From positions 1 through 64,000 of the forward strand of contig JAHHIC010000088.1 of NCBI GenBank assembly GCA_019359035.1: DNA of 64,000 nt, given 5' to 3'. The DNA is from Scytonematopsis contorta HA4267-MV1 (lineage in GTDB: Bacteria > Cyanobacteriota > Cyanobacteriia > Cyanobacteriales > Nostocaceae). The position numbers and the translations under genes were made by a program. Shown one piece after another: positions 27,620 through 37,524 of this stretch (its first letter is position 1; every line of letters begins with the position of its first letter). The notes below the pieces were generated by a model. It made no database searches. It saw only the letters and a list, made by a program, of their open reading frames with translations, and was not told the origin of the DNA.

Positions 27620-28018
27620 ATGCTACGAAAAACCAAATGGTTTAAGTTTTTGCGTTCATTGGGATTGGAGTTTTGGTTATTTTTACCCCTTTTAGGAATT
27701 GCTTTTTGGCTAGGGGGGGGGTTTGTGATGGATAGAGTTCTTAGTCGTCCTAACTCTAAACAAGAATATCTTAAAGGTGATGCTCAGTTAGCACAGCAGT
27801 CAAAAACAAGAGTAATATCAATCAAGGCTGAAATTAACGAGCAAGAGGGTGTTTCTATAGTTACTGTAAATACTGCTGATTCTGTATTAAAAGAACTTGT
27901 GTTTCAGTATCCTATAACACAACCAAGTGATATTGAAGCTGCTATTAGTAAAACCTTAGGTTTGCCGCGTGACGAAGTTAGTAGACGGGTAATTTATTCT
28001 ACTAGGGAAGAAAGATAA
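27620..28018 (+). CDS. Conserved-looking membrane protein, unknown
   Basis: 132 residues. A basic N-terminus and a single hydrophobic segment (about 16-37; FWLFLPLLGIAFWLGGGFVM) anchor a polar C-terminal domain of about 90 residues (VISIKAEINEQEGVSIVTVN...). I do not recognise the family. It is transcribed away from the response regulator, with only 64 bp between the starts, so the two may share a regulatory region. A strong hairpin follows the stop. Confidence 0.6.
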   Translation: MLRKTKWFKFLRSLGLEFWLFLPLLGIAFWLGGGFVMDRVLSRPNSKQEYLKGDAQLAQQSKTRVISIKAEINEQEGVSIVTVNTADSVLKELVFQYPITQPSDIEAAISKTLGLPRDEVSRRVIYSTREER

Positions 28019-28020
28019 AG

Positions 28021-28080
28021 AACCCCAACCCCCTCCCCGCTTGCAGGGTAGGGGGGTTGGGGGTGGGGTTTCTTTTATTT
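28021..28080 (+). terminator. C-rich/G-rich hairpin terminator
   Basis: AACCCCAACCCCCTCCCC pairs with GGGGGGTTGGGGGTGGGGTT around a short loop and is followed by TCTTTTATTTT. It lies between the convergent membrane protein and DAHP synthase genes. The same kind of sequence recurs at 36471, 55840 and 61074. Confidence 0.7.
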
Positions 28081-29130
28081 TAGTTTTTCATGTGCGGACA
28101 AAATAATTCTTTCTGTTTCTTCCCAATGAATACATTGGTCTGTTACAGAAACGCCATATTTTAATTCTTCTAGATTAGGAGGAATTTGTTGATTGCCTTC
28201 ACGCAAATGGGATTCCAGCATCATTCCAACTATTGATGTATTTCCATCAACTATTTGTTGAATTACATTTTCAAAAACAGCGGACTGTAATTTGTAGTCT
28301 TTATTAGAATTTCCGTGGCTACAATCAATGACTATTCTTGGTGATAAATTTGCCTGTTTTAATTTTGTTTCGACCTGTTGAATATTCGCAGCATCATAGT
28401 TTGGCTTACCGCTACCACCTCGTAAAATAACATGTCCATAAGGGTTGCCTTTAGTTTGAAATACGCTTACTTGCCCATTATGATTTATTCCTAAGAAATG
28501 ATGAGGATTTTGGGCTGCTTGAAGTGCATTTAATGCCACTTGAACGTTACCGTCAGTGCCATTTTTAAAACCGACTGGCATTGATAATCCACTTGCCATT
28601 TCTCGGTGAGTTTGCGATTCTGTAGTGCGTGCCCCAATTGCAGACCAGGAAATAAGTTCGCTAATATATTGGGGTACTATTGGGTCAAGACATTCTGTAC
28701 CAGATGGTAATCCTAATTCAGCGATTTGTAATAATAAAGTGCGTGCGGTTATTAAACCTTTCTCTATATGGAAAGAATCATCCATATCCGGGTCATTAAT
28801 TAAACCTTTCCATCCTACAGTTGTTCTCGGTTTTTCAAAATAAACTCTCATGATGAGTAGTAATTTATCTTGAACTTTATTTGCAAGATTTTTGAGCTTT
28901 TCTGAATATTCGATTGCTGCTTTTGTATCGTGGATTGAACATGGACCAACCACTATAAATTTTCTTCTATCTTCAAAATCTAATATACTTTTGATTTCTT
29001 GTCTAAATTTTAAACTGGTGTATTCTGCTGATTCTGTTAAAGGTAATTTACTTTTGAGTTCTTCAGGTGTTAATAATACCTGAGATTTTTCAATGTTGGT
29101 GTTGGTTAAATGGTTCTGCATGTTTTGCAT
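28075..29130 (-). CDS. aroF: 3-deoxy-7-phosphoheptulonate (DAHP) synthase, AroF/G/H type
   Basis: 351 residues of the class I-alpha DAHP synthase family, the first step of the shikimate pathway (phosphoenolpyruvate plus erythrose-4-phosphate). Motifs GPCSIHD, RVYFEKPRTTVGWKG and the metal-site region DCSHGNSNKDY are present. It stands alone rather than in an aromatic or mycosporine/scytonemin cluster. The symbol is by type; aroG or aroH are equally possible. A second in-frame ATG lies three codons in. Confidence 0.9.
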   Translation of the reverse strand: MQNMQNHLTNTNIEKSQVLLTPEELKSKLPLTESAEYTSLKFRQEIKSILDFEDRRKFIVVGPCSIHDTKAAIEYSEKLKNLANKVQDKLLLIMRVYFEKPRTTVGWKGLINDPDMDDSFHIEKGLITARTLLLQIAELGLPSGTECLDPIVPQYISELISWSAIGARTTESQTHREMASGLSMPVGFKNGTDGNVQVALNALQAAQNPHHFLGINHNGQVSVFQTKGNPYGHVILRGGSGKPNYDAANIQQVETKLKQANLSPRIVIDCSHGNSNKDYKLQSAVFENVIQQIVDGNTSIVGMMLESHLREGNQQIPPNLEELKYGVSVTDQCIHWEETERIILSAHEKLK

Positions 29131-29259
29131 CTCCTGATTGATTTTACTCTAGGGAAGAGGTTGGTTCGTAAGAAATATATCTATATATAGTGATGTGTGA
29201 TAAATCTTATGCGAGACCGAACCCCCCATTCATCAAAAAAATTATGACAAACTACTAAA

Positions 29260-31539
29260 TTATATTACTTGTTGTAAGGTATTTAATAGTTCTTTCAAGG
29301 TATAAGGTTTAGATAAAAAACTTTTTACACCTTCGTTGCTTGCTTCAGCGAGTTTACAACTAGAAATTAAACCACTGCTGGCAATAATTTTTACATCCGG
29401 GTTGATTTTTTGTAAAGCACGGATAGCAGTTAAACCATCCATTGATGGCATCATCATATCCATCAAGACTATGTTAATAGAGTGACGATACTGTGCATAA
29501 AGCGCAATAGCTTCTATTCCGTCACAAGCTGTAAGGGTTTTGTAATTATGGCTTTCTAGGGAAGCTTTAGTAATTTCTTGAATACTAGTCTCATCATCGA
29601 CTATCAAAACCAATTCTCCATTCCCACTTAATGGTATAAATTCGTTTGGTAATGATTGTATTTCTGTTTCAACTGTTGCAGGCAAATATAGCTGAAATTG
29701 AGTGCCACTTCCTACTTCACTATAGACGTTCACAAAACCACCGTGACTTTTAACAATCCCAAGGGTAGTAGAAAGTCCTAAACCAGTGCCATTCCCAACT
29801 TGTTTAGTAGTAAAAAATGGTTCAAAAATTCTATCTATATTTTCAGCAGGAATACCGACACCACTATCCGCTACCGTAATTACAATAAAAGACCCAGGTG
29901 TCACACCCAAATGCATTTTGGAGTAATGTTCGTCGATAACGCGGTTTTCTGCCAAAATTGTTAAAGTTCCACCTTCCGGCATGGCATCGCGAGCATTGAC
30001 ACAAAGGTTCATTAGTACTTGATGTAATTGTGTACTATCCCCACAAACCATCCATAAGTTTGACGATATATCAATACATAGCTCGATAGACTTGGGAAAG
30101 GTTTGTCTGAGAATTTTTGCGACGTCTCGAATTAAGTGCCGTAACTGCAAGCTGACCCGTTTTCCTTCTACACCTCTCGCAAAAGATAGTACTTGTTTAA
30201 CTAGTTCTGCACCTCGTTTAGCGCTGTCTTCTAAAATTTCAAATATATGTTGAGTTCGGTCATCTACATCAGGAAATTTTACTCTTAAAAGTTGTGCTGT
30301 TGCTAAAATTGGCGTGAGAATGTTATTAAGGTCGTGAGCAATTCCACTAGCTAAAGTACCGATACTCTCTAAACGTTGAGCGCGGAAAAATTGCCATTCT
30401 AAACGTTTTTTCTCTGTAATATCTGTATCCACTGTCAAAATTGATTTTGGCTGACCTAGTTCATCCCGTACTAAAGTCCACCGACTTTCGACTAAAATAT
30501 CTTTACCTGTTTTAGTTACTTTATTTAATTCTCCCTGCCAATTACCTTTATTAATCACAGAATCGAAAGCAATTTCTAACTCTGCTGGTACTTCTTTGTA
30601 CAAAAGTTTTATTTCGTTTTTACCATGAGCTTCCTCAGTTGAAAATCCGTAAATATTTTCTGCTGCTTTGTTCCAAAATAAAATATTGTTATTTAAATCC
30701 CGCACAAAAATTCCATCTATGGTTACATCAAGTAAAGCCGCTTGTTCCAGAATTCTTTCTTGTGCTAGTTTGTTTTCGCTAATATCTTCTATAATAAAAG
30801 AAACTCTTTCTGATTTGATACCACCTGCAGAGACGGGACAAGTTGTTACTGACAAAAACTTCTGACCGTTTATAGTAGGGTAAGGTAATTCAAACTTAAC
30901 GGGGGATTGTGCATACAATGCTTTTTTGTAATGCTGAATCCAAATTTCTATTTGCTGTTGCTCCCAACCAATTTCGCTAGCACGTTTATTTTGTATCGCT
31001 TCTAAAGGTAAATGATAAAATTTTGCGGTAGCTGTATTACAAGAAACAAATAAAATATCATTATCAATTAACTCTACAATACCCATCATCATCGCAGCGC
31101 TGTCGTAAAAACTACGGAGAGTAGATTCACTGTCTCGCAATGCGTTTTCTGAGCGTTGTCGTTGGATAGCATATCGCATAGAGCGTACAAGTAGGTCACC
31201 AGTAACTTGACCTTTTACTAAATAATCTTGCGCTCCTTTTTGCATAGCTTGCAATGCTAAAGTTTCGTCATTAATGCCTGTTAGTACAATAATAGGAGTT
31301 TTGGGTGCGTGAATATGCGTATTAATAAAAGTATTTAAACCCTGGCTATCTGGCAATACCAAATCTAGCAAAATCACGTCAAAATTATCTTGCTTGATAC
31401 AGTTAAGCGCTTGGAATAACTTGTCAACTGGCATTAATTCAAACTGTACAGATGTCACGTCCCACAAAAACTCCCGTAACAAACGGACATCTCCTGGGTT
31501 ATCTTCTACCAACAATACTTTGATTTTGTCGTTCGTCAT
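29260..31539 (-). CDS. Hybrid sensor kinase (REC-PAS-PAS-HisKA-HATPase-REC)
   Basis: 759 residues without membrane segments. Order: receiver (about 5-125; Asp in [11 protein letters not shown]), PAS (about 140-260), PAS/PAC (about 265-385), HisKA with [12 protein letters not shown] (about 400), HATPase (about 500-620; [18 protein letters not shown]), and a C-terminal receiver (about 635-755; Asp in [12 protein letters not shown]). It is a cytoplasmic phosphorelay hub that could both receive and pass on phosphate. It follows a GAF kinase gene on the same strand, suggesting a joint pathway. The signal is unknown. Confidence 0.9.
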   Translation of the reverse strand: MTNDKIKVLLVEDNPGDVRLLREFLWDVTSVQFELMPVDKLFQALNCIKQDNFDVILLDLVLPDSQGLNTFINTHIHAPKTPIIVLTGINDETLALQAMQKGAQDYLVKGQVTGDLLVRSMRYAIQRQRSENALRDSESTLRSFYDSAAMMMGIVELIDNDILFVSCNTATAKFYHLPLEAIQNKRASEIGWEQQQIEIWIQHYKKALYAQSPVKFELPYPTINGQKFLSVTTCPVSAGGIKSERVSFIIEDISENKLAQERILEQAALLDVTIDGIFVRDLNNNILFWNKAAENIYGFSTEEAHGKNEIKLLYKEVPAELEIAFDSVINKGNWQGELNKVTKTGKDILVESRWTLVRDELGQPKSILTVDTDITEKKRLEWQFFRAQRLESIGTLASGIAHDLNNILTPILATAQLLRVKFPDVDDRTQHIFEILEDSAKRGAELVKQVLSFARGVEGKRVSLQLRHLIRDVAKILRQTFPKSIELCIDISSNLWMVCGDSTQLHQVLMNLCVNARDAMPEGGTLTILAENRVIDEHYSKMHLGVTPGSFIVITVADSGVGIPAENIDRIFEPFFTTKQVGNGTGLGLSTTLGIVKSHGGFVNVYSEVGSGTQFQLYLPATVETEIQSLPNEFIPLSGNGELVLIVDDETSIQEITKASLESHNYKTLTACDGIEAIALYAQYRHSINIVLMDMMMPSMDGLTAIRALQKINPDVKIIASSGLISSCKLAEASNEGVKSFLSKPYTLKELLNTLQQVI

Positions 31540-31761
31540 TTGTCAGTGGTCAGTTGTTAATGGTCGGTTGTTAGTGGTCAGTTGTCAGTTGAATTACAAA
31601 TTAACACTAATTATTATCAGTTGCATCCGTTAAATCATCCGTTCTGGTTTGTGGTAGTTTGGCAATCGTAAACTAAAAGTTTTTTGCTGACTGTACAATT
31701 CTGACAAATTGCATATGCATATGTAGAGACCGAATTAATTCGGTCTCTACAGTTTTTTTGT
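31540..31761. repeat. TTGTCAGTGGTCAG repeats and GAATTAATTC palindrome
   Basis: Imperfect GTGGTCAGTTGTTA-like repeats follow the hybrid kinase start (31540-31592). A perfect 30-nt palindrome with TGTAGAGAC/GTCTCTACA ends and core CGAATTAATTCG lies at 31722-31751. It fills the gap between two kinase genes on the same strand. Confidence 0.8.
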
Positions 31762-32994
31762 TCAACTTGGAACTGTAAAGTAAAAAGTCGAACCTTCACC
31801 CGGTTCAGACTCCACCCAGATACATCCATTATGACGTTCCACAATTTTCTGACAAATAGCTAAACCGATACCATTACCGGAATATTTACTTTTAGAGTGC
31901 AACCGTTGAAAAATCACAAAAATACGCTCAATATACTTTTTTTCTATACCGACTCCGTTATCTTGTACCGAAAATATCCACTCTTCTCCCTTTTTATTTA
32001 CTCCAATATGAATTTGAGGTGGTATATTGCGGCGAAATTTAATGGCATTGCTAATCAAATTTTGAAAAAGTTGTGCAAACTGAGTTTCGTCTACCATTAG
32101 TTCAGGTAATTCATCATAAGTTATTAAAGCTTCTGTTTCCTGTATGACAAATTTTAGATTTGCTAAAGTTTGCTGCAAAATAATATTACAGTCAACTAAT
32201 TTAAAAGATTGACCGCGACTGCTAACACGAGAAAAACTTAAAAGATTGTTGATTAATGTTTGCATCCGTGTTGCACCATCTACTGCGTAACTAATAAATT
32301 CGTCTGCATTGTTGTCTAATTTATCTTTATAGCGTCGTTCAAAAAGTTGTAAATAACTTGCTACCATCCGTAAAGGTTCTTGTAAATCATGGGAGACTAC
32401 GTAGGCAAACTGTTCTAATTCGGCATTAGAGCGAGCTAATTCTTTTTCTGCACGGCTTTGGAAACGAAGCGCAGCTAATAGTTCGCTTTCTTTTGTTGCG
32501 TACTTATGTTGTGTTTGTCTAGCTTCTAATTGCGCTATTACTTGACGAGCTAACATTTGCAACCCAGTAATTTGCGATTTCTTCAGTTCACGGGGAATAT
32601 TATCCATCACGCAGAGAGTCGCAATCGGGTATCCTTCTTTTGTAATTAGGGGTACTCCGGCATAAAATCGTACGTTGGGGTAGTTAATAACCGTAGGGTC
32701 TTTTGTACAGCGTGTGTCTAACCAAGTATCAGCAATAATTACTACTTCTTTTTTTTGAATGCAGAAACGACAAAACCCTTTGTTATAAGGAATTTCAGAA
32801 ATATTTAAGCCCACTTTTGCCTTCAACCATTGACGGTTATTATCAAGAAAATTGATAAAAGCTATTGGTGTCTCGCACATCAGAGCAGCTAATTCAGCAA
32901 TGTTGTCGAAAGCAACTTCTGCTTCTGTGTCCAAAATTTTATACTGGTAAAGTGCTGCAAGTCTTGTGGCTTCATAGTTCTGATGGTTTGACAC
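31762..32994 (-). CDS. Soluble GAF-domain histidine kinase
   Basis: 410 residues: GAF (about 24-165; LAALMCETPIAFINFLDNNRQWLKA), coiled linker (about 165-195), HisKA with phospho-acceptor His in YVVSHDLQEPLRM (about 205), and HATPase (about 300-408; NLISNAIKFR, DNGVGIEKKY, GNGIGLAIC). The GAF lacks an obvious bilin-binding Cys-His pair, so a small-molecule or redox signal is more likely. It has no membrane segment. It lies directly upstream of the hybrid kinase on the same strand; phosphotransfer to that kinase's receivers is plausible inference. Confidence 0.88.
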   Translation of the reverse strand: MSNHQNYEATRLAALYQYKILDTEAEVAFDNIAELAALMCETPIAFINFLDNNRQWLKAKVGLNISEIPYNKGFCRFCIQKKEVVIIADTWLDTRCTKDPTVINYPNVRFYAGVPLITKEGYPIATLCVMDNIPRELKKSQITGLQMLARQVIAQLEARQTQHKYATKESELLAALRFQSRAEKELARSNAELEQFAYVVSHDLQEPLRMVASYLQLFERRYKDKLDNNADEFISYAVDGATRMQTLINNLLSFSRVSSRGQSFKLVDCNIILQQTLANLKFVIQETEALITYDELPELMVDETQFAQLFQNLISNAIKFRRNIPPQIHIGVNKKGEEWIFSVQDNGVGIEKKYIERIFVIFQRLHSKSKYSGNGIGLAICQKIVERHNGCIWVESEPGEGSTFYFTVPS

Positions 32995-33102
32995 AGCGTT
33001 ATTGATTTAAAGTTCAACCCTGGGCAATTCTCAGAATACTGACTTTTTCCCCATCTTTCGATAAATCAAGTAGTTTTTTTAGATTTTTCGCAAAATAGCA
33101 TC

Positions 33103-33158
33103 GTAGAGACGCGATTAATGAGACGCGATTAATGAGACGCGATTAATCGCGTCTCTAC
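33103..33158. repeat. Palindrome with 14-bp arm triplication
   Basis: GTAGAGACGCGATTAAT is followed by two further GAGACGCGATTAAT units and then CGCGTCTCTAC, so the left arm of the usual palindrome is present three times. It lies between the GAF kinase gene start and the methyltransferase stop. Confidence 0.9.
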
Positions 33159-33168
33159 GGCAATGGTG

Positions 33169-33873
33169 TTAAATTTTAGTCGCGACCCAACCACCAACCC
33201 AAAGACCTGTATAAAATCGGATAATATTACCAAAACCCGCTTGCTGCAATAATTCCCAAACTCTAGCTTCTGGAATAGGGTAAACACCTTTATGAAAACT
33301 TTCTATAAGTTCGACTCTTTTTTCTGCGGAAATACCTGTTTCTTCCCAAAAACAATGAAGTACCGAAATAATTTTTTCTAATTCATCCGAACCTTTTTCA
33401 CCAAATACATCTACTAAAATAAAGCTCGCAGATGATTCCAAGCGCTGAGAAATACTTTGTAAAAAAGTTAATTTACTACCGTCATCAGGAATAAAATGCA
33501 TTACTAAAATTGCAGTTGCAGCATCATAAACAGAATCTGTAGGTAAATCTTGGGTGTAACCTTGAAATAATTGTACCCGCTCAGATAAGCCAGAATGATT
33601 GATTTTCTCTTGAGCAATAGAAAGCATATTAACTGATGGGTCTACACCCAACATTTTCCATTGGGAGTTACCTTCAGCAAATTTAATTAACTCCATTCCC
33701 GTTCCTGCACCAACAATTAACAAATCTGCTTTTTCTGATAGCTGGGAACGCAAATAAGCTAGAGCCATTAAATGCATTATATCGTAGCCCGGTAAAGCTT
33801 TTGCAATCAGTGTATCGTATTGTTTACCACCTACGGGTGAGTTTTTATCAAAATCTATAGTTTGTTCTGACAT
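33169..33873 (-). CDS. Class I SAM-dependent methyltransferase
   Basis: 234 residues with a Rossmann methyltransferase core: motif I LLIVGAGTGMELIKFA, the acidic end of beta 2 MLGVDPSVNML, and ILVMHFIP at motif IV. The pattern resembles CmoA-like or small-molecule methyltransferases, but the substrate is not identifiable. It starts 16 bp after a membrane protein gene on the same strand, so the two form a likely operon. The palindrome at 33103 follows the stop. Confidence 0.8.
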   Translation of the reverse strand: MSEQTIDFDKNSPVGGKQYDTLIAKALPGYDIMHLMALAYLRSQLSEKADLLIVGAGTGMELIKFAEGNSQWKMLGVDPSVNMLSIAQEKINHSGLSERVQLFQGYTQDLPTDSVYDAATAILVMHFIPDDGSKLTFLQSISQRLESSASFILVDVFGEKGSDELEKIISVLHCFWEETGISAEKRVELIESFHKGVYPIPEARVWELLQQAGFGNIIRFYTGLWVGGWVATKI

Positions 33874-33888
33874 GTAGTTTCCCTGTAT

Positions 33889-34455
33889 TCATGGCTCATA
33901 TCTGACTATTGCTTGTCGCACTAAACTTGAATCCAAGCAATCTGGATTTCCTGTTAATGCTTTGCAGGAATTTCTTAAGTCAGAAAGTCCAATAATAATT
34001 CTAACGTTCAAACCATCATCTAACTCATTTTGAGAAACTTCATACAAAAAACGTTTATTAGGGTGTAATGCGAGTGATGTAGCAAAAGCAGGAGTTGCAC
34101 AAAAAATCGCTTTTTTACCTGCTGGTACATAGAAATCAATGTAAAAGTCGTGGTCGTCGCTTTTTTGTGTCCAATCGCTATATATTTGTTTGGAAGACCA
34201 AGATAAACATCTGAAATCTAAGCCTTTGTTACTAGAACCTTTCTCAAATACAACTTTAGAAATTCCAGAAGGATTATTATCTTGTTCTTTCCTTTGCTCT
34301 GCCAATTGTTTCAGTGCTTTATCAATATTTATATCTCTAGCTTTAAAAATATCAACATAAAAAAATATATAAAGGAATAATGAGGTTACACCTAAGAAAG
34401 TTGTAATTATAAAAATCCAACTTTTGCTCTTGTATGAGAAAATATTTTTTTTCAT
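33889..34455 (-). CDS. Membrane-anchored protein, unknown
   Basis: 188 residues. One N-terminal membrane segment (about 13-33; WIFIITTFLGVTSLFLYIFF) is followed by a Lys/Glu-rich linker and an extracytoplasmic domain with four cysteines (in FRCLSW, IFCATP, NSCKAL and PDCLDS) that could form two disulfides. No family was recognised. It is 16 bp upstream of the methyltransferase gene, so co-expression is likely. AT content is high, like its surroundings. Confidence 0.6.
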   Translation of the reverse strand: MKKNIFSYKSKSWIFIITTFLGVTSLFLYIFFYVDIFKARDINIDKALKQLAEQRKEQDNNPSGISKVVFEKGSSNKGLDFRCLSWSSKQIYSDWTQKSDDHDFYIDFYVPAGKKAIFCATPAFATSLALHPNKRFLYEVSQNELDDGLNVRIIIGLSDLRNSCKALTGNPDCLDSSLVRQAIVRYEP

Positions 34456-34665
34456 TACTTATAAACTTTTTTAGTTTCTTTGTTAACACTAGTGTCTACA
34501 ACTATCACCAAGAATTTTCCGGATTTGCTTGCGTATAGGTAAATGTTATGTTTTTACGCATATACATTAGTATATATTATTTAAATTTTCCTGTGTATTC
34601 ACTAATGGTTTAGAATTATATATATAAATTATTATTATTTTGTTTTATTTATAAAATAATTAATT

Positions 34666-35163
34666 ATGCTGATTAATCCTACCCAAGATATACGTAAAAT
34701 TGCTATTAATTTTTTAGAAAAAAGTGTTCAGGAACGTCGATTATTACTAAAAGAGTTTGGTATTGCACGCTATGATTTTTTAACACAAATACCTTTAACT
34801 GAAGCGAATGTAATTTGTGTGGTGCGTTTTCTTCAAACACCTAGTCAATTAAAGTTTCCCATTTTAATTGGTGTTGATTTATCTGGATTGATTTTAACTG
34901 ACATTAATTTTATCCGTGGAAATTTAACAAATGCAAATTTGCGTGGTACTAGTTTGGTAAATGCTGACCTAATTTTTGCTAATTTTACTAATGCTGATTT
35001 AAGGGATGCTGATTTAAGGGGTGCTACTTTAAATGAAACTATTTGGACGGGTTCTTTGGTTGATGGATGTTTTTTTGGTGAAGGTGTTGGGTTAACACTT
35101 GCACAACGTAAAGATTTACAACATCGTGGGGCAATATTTAGCTCTTCGGATGATGATGTTTAA
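34666..35163 (+). CDS. Pentapeptide repeat protein
   Basis: 165 residues. The N-terminal 70 residues are helical and unlike the repeats. Residues about 68-140 hold pentapeptide repeats of the A(D/N)LxX kind (LTNANLRGTSLVNADL, ANFTNADLRDADLRGA), which form a right-handed beta helix. A short tail follows. Such proteins are abundant in cyanobacteria and mostly uncharacterised. It precedes purT by 60 bp; a GC-rich stem CCTGCGG/CCGCAGG (35176-35194) lies between. Confidence 0.8.
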   Translation: MLINPTQDIRKIAINFLEKSVQERRLLLKEFGIARYDFLTQIPLTEANVICVVRFLQTPSQLKFPILIGVDLSGLILTDINFIRGNLTNANLRGTSLVNADLIFANFTNADLRDADLRGATLNETIWTGSLVDGCFFGEGVGLTLAQRKDLQHRGAIFSSSDDDV

Positions 35164-35223
35164 AAACCACGTAAACCTGCGGGAAAACCGCAGGGTAGGA
35201 ACGAAGGGCACGAAGGGTTGGGA

Positions 35224-36399
35224 ATGAAAGATTTTTTGCATTTACCTCGGAAGTTAATGTTGTTGGGTTCGGGTGAACTCGGTAAGGAGTTTGTGATTGC
35301 TGCACAACGACTCGGTAATTTTGTAATTGCTGTTGACCGCTATGCGAATGCTCCAGCGATGCAGGTTGCTGATTGTTCAGAAGTGATTTCTATGCTCAGT
35401 GCTGATGATTTGGAGACTGTTGTGAGTAAGCATCAGCCTGATTTTATTATTCCAGAAATAGAAGCAATTAGGACAGAAAAACTTTTAGAATTTGAACAGC
35501 GTGGAATTACGGTTATTCCTACTGCTGCTGCGACTAATTACACAATGAATCGCGACAGAATTAGGGAGCTAGCCCATCAAGAGTTGGGTGTTAGAACTGC
35601 TAAGTATGGTTATGCCACAAATTTAGAAGAATTAGTTGCTATTAGCGATGAAATTGGTTTTCCTAATGTGGTAAAACCTGTGATGTCTTCTTCAGGGAAA
35701 GGACAATCTGTAGTTAAAGATAAAAGTGAAGTTGAAACAGCTTGGAAATATGCTATTGCTGGTTCTAGAGGTGACAGTCAGAAAGTGATTGTTGAGGAGT
35801 ATATTAATTTTGAAATCGAGATTACTCTGTTAACAATTAAACAGTGGAATGCTCCTACTATTTTTTGCTCTCCCATTGGTCATCGTCAAGAGCGAGGAGA
35901 TTATCAAGAATCTTGGCAACCTGCAGGAATTTCTCCAGAAAAAACATCAGAAGCGCAAGAAATAGCTAAAAAAGTAACTGATGCATTAGGAGGTGCAGGG
36001 ATTTTTGGTGTTGAGTTTTTTATCACTAAAGATGAAGTTATTTTTTCCGAACTTTCTCCCAGACCTCATGATACGGGAATGGTAACCTTAATTTCCCAAA
36101 ATTTGAATGAATTTGAATTGCATTTACGAGCCATCTTAGGTTTGCCGATTCCTTATATTGAACAGTTGGGAGCTTCTGCGAGTGCGGTAATTTTAGCTTC
36201 TGAAAAATCAGATTCGGTTGCTTTCGTTGGTGTTGCGGATGCTTTATCAGAAAAAAATGTTGATATCCGCTTATTTGGTAAACCTAATTCCCATCCTTAT
36301 CGTCGTATGGGTGTTGCTTTAGCAAAAGCAAATAATGTTGAAGAAGCACGGGATATGGCAACAACTGCAGCAAGTAAAATTAAATTGGTTGAGGGTTAA
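35224..36399 (+). CDS. purT: Formate-dependent GAR transformylase (PurT)
   Basis: 391 residues of the ATP-grasp family. MLLGSGELGKEFVIAAQRLG at the N-terminus and the ATP-binding VVKPVMSSSGKGQS segment are typical of PurT. It uses formate and ATP to formylate glycinamide ribonucleotide in purine synthesis, an alternative to folate-dependent PurN. The ATG at 35224 was chosen, with AAGGG at 35213-35217 upstream; a TTG two codons earlier is possible. Length is normal (E. coli PurT is 392). Confidence 0.92.
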   Translation: MKDFLHLPRKLMLLGSGELGKEFVIAAQRLGNFVIAVDRYANAPAMQVADCSEVISMLSADDLETVVSKHQPDFIIPEIEAIRTEKLLEFEQRGITVIPTAAATNYTMNRDRIRELAHQELGVRTAKYGYATNLEELVAISDEIGFPNVVKPVMSSSGKGQSVVKDKSEVETAWKYAIAGSRGDSQKVIVEEYINFEIEITLLTIKQWNAPTIFCSPIGHRQERGDYQESWQPAGISPEKTSEAQEIAKKVTDALGGAGIFGVEFFITKDEVIFSELSPRPHDTGMVTLISQNLNEFELHLRAILGLPIPYIEQLGASASAVILASEKSDSVAFVGVADALSEKNVDIRLFGKPNSHPYRRMGVALAKANNVEEARDMATTAASKIKLVEG

Positions 36400-36520
36400 C
36401 TGTTAACTGTTGAGGGTTAACTGTTAACTGTTGACCGCTAACTGTTGCTATAAACCAAATAAAATCGTAGCCCCCTCCCCGCGTGCGGGGAGGGGGTTGG
36501 GGGTGGGGTTCTTTTATCTT
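36400..36520. terminator. Heptamer repeats and strong G/C hairpin between convergent genes
   Basis: GTTAACT/GTTGAGG units (36390-36440) are followed by a perfect 12-bp stem, CCCCCTCCCCGC (36471-36482) with GCGGGGAGGGGG (36485-36496), a 2-nt loop, and then TTGGGGGTGGGGTTCTTTTATC. It probably ends purT transcription. Confidence 0.7.
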
Positions 36521-37524
36521 TTATTTTCAACCGCAACAGTATGTGGTTCGCTTTGGTATTTATAAACTAACTTAGAAATTTGTTGGATAAATTCTCTACC
36601 TTTAATATCATTATATTTACGAGTTACAAAAATAGAACCCAAGTAACGCTTACCATTAGGCATTGTAATTACTCCTGCATCACCGATTACAAAGCCAATA
36701 TCGCCTGTTTTATGATAAATTTTTGCGCCTTTTCCTAATCCTGCTGGCAAAAGTGTCTTAGTCCTTGTCCGACGCAGAATATCTAGTGTCATTTCCTTGC
36801 TTTGTTGGGACATTAACTTATCGTTCACTAACAGAACTAAAGACCGTGCTAAATCTTTGGAAGTAGTAAGATTTGTTCCCTTCATATCAGAAAGAAGGCT
36901 ATTTAGCACTGTATCTTTCATCCCCCAACTTTTGAAGCGCTCATTCAGTACTGCTATTCCACCCAAGCGGTCAATAATCATATTAGTAGCAGTGTTATCA
37001 CTGAAAACTATCATCAAAGTCGCTGTGTCTAAAGCTGTATATTGCTTACCCAGAGGCTGATACTGCAAAAATCCAGCTTGGTCTGCTAGCAAGTCTTTTC
37101 GTGTCGCTAATTTTTCATCGAGTTTTATTTTTCCTGCGTCCACATCTTGGAAAAAAGCCATGAGGATTGGCAGTTTTATTGTACTAGCAGCAGAAAAAAC
37201 TTTATCCCCACCAACGTCTAAATAATCTCCGTTATCCAAATCCAGGAAAAACATCCCTGTTTGCAAAGTATTATACTTTTGTATCAGTGGTTGTAATTGG
37301 GGGTCTAAAGCTGTTATGGCTTTTCCCATAGTGACAACCCCAGCAAACTTTGTATTATCTTCAATTGAGCCTGGAGAAGCAACAGGTTGAGATGAGCTTG
37401 GCTGTTGAACATTTTTTGAAGTTGCTGGGGAACAACCGCCAAGCATCAAGAGACTTAAACCACAGGATACAAATAAGCTTGTTTTCACTATATTTACTAC
37501 TTGCTTTTGTAACATGGATAACAT
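36514..37524 (-). CDS. Class A beta-lactamase-like serine hydrolase (lipoprotein)
   Basis: 336 residues. Lipobox LLMLGGC puts the acylated Cys at 31, followed by a Ser/Pro-rich linker. The catalytic domain has the three class A elements: S114-TIK117 (SxxK), S165-D-N (SDN) and HKTG. It may hydrolyse beta-lactams or act as a peptidoglycan-related esterase/peptidase. Many cyanobacterial relatives are unstudied and resistance is not implied. The omega-loop glutamate was not verified. The gene stands alone, converging with purT. Confidence 0.82.
   Translation of the reverse strand: MLSMLQKQVVNIVKTSLFVSCGLSLLMLGGCSPATSKNVQQPSSSQPVASPGSIEDNTKFAGVVTMGKAITALDPQLQPLIQKYNTLQTGMFFLDLDNGDYLDVGGDKVFSAASTIKLPILMAFFQDVDAGKIKLDEKLATRKDLLADQAGFLQYQPLGKQYTALDTATLMIVFSDNTATNMIIDRLGGIAVLNERFKSWGMKDTVLNSLLSDMKGTNLTTSKDLARSLVLLVNDKLMSQQSKEMTLDILRRTRTKTLLPAGLGKGAKIYHKTGDIGFVIGDAGVITMPNGKRYLGSIFVTRKYNDIKGREFIQQISKLVYKYQSEPHTVAVENKR

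Noticed and set aside
31762-32994. Phytochrome-like bilin binding by the GAF kinase
   Set aside because: No Cys-His pair in the expected part of the GAF domain.
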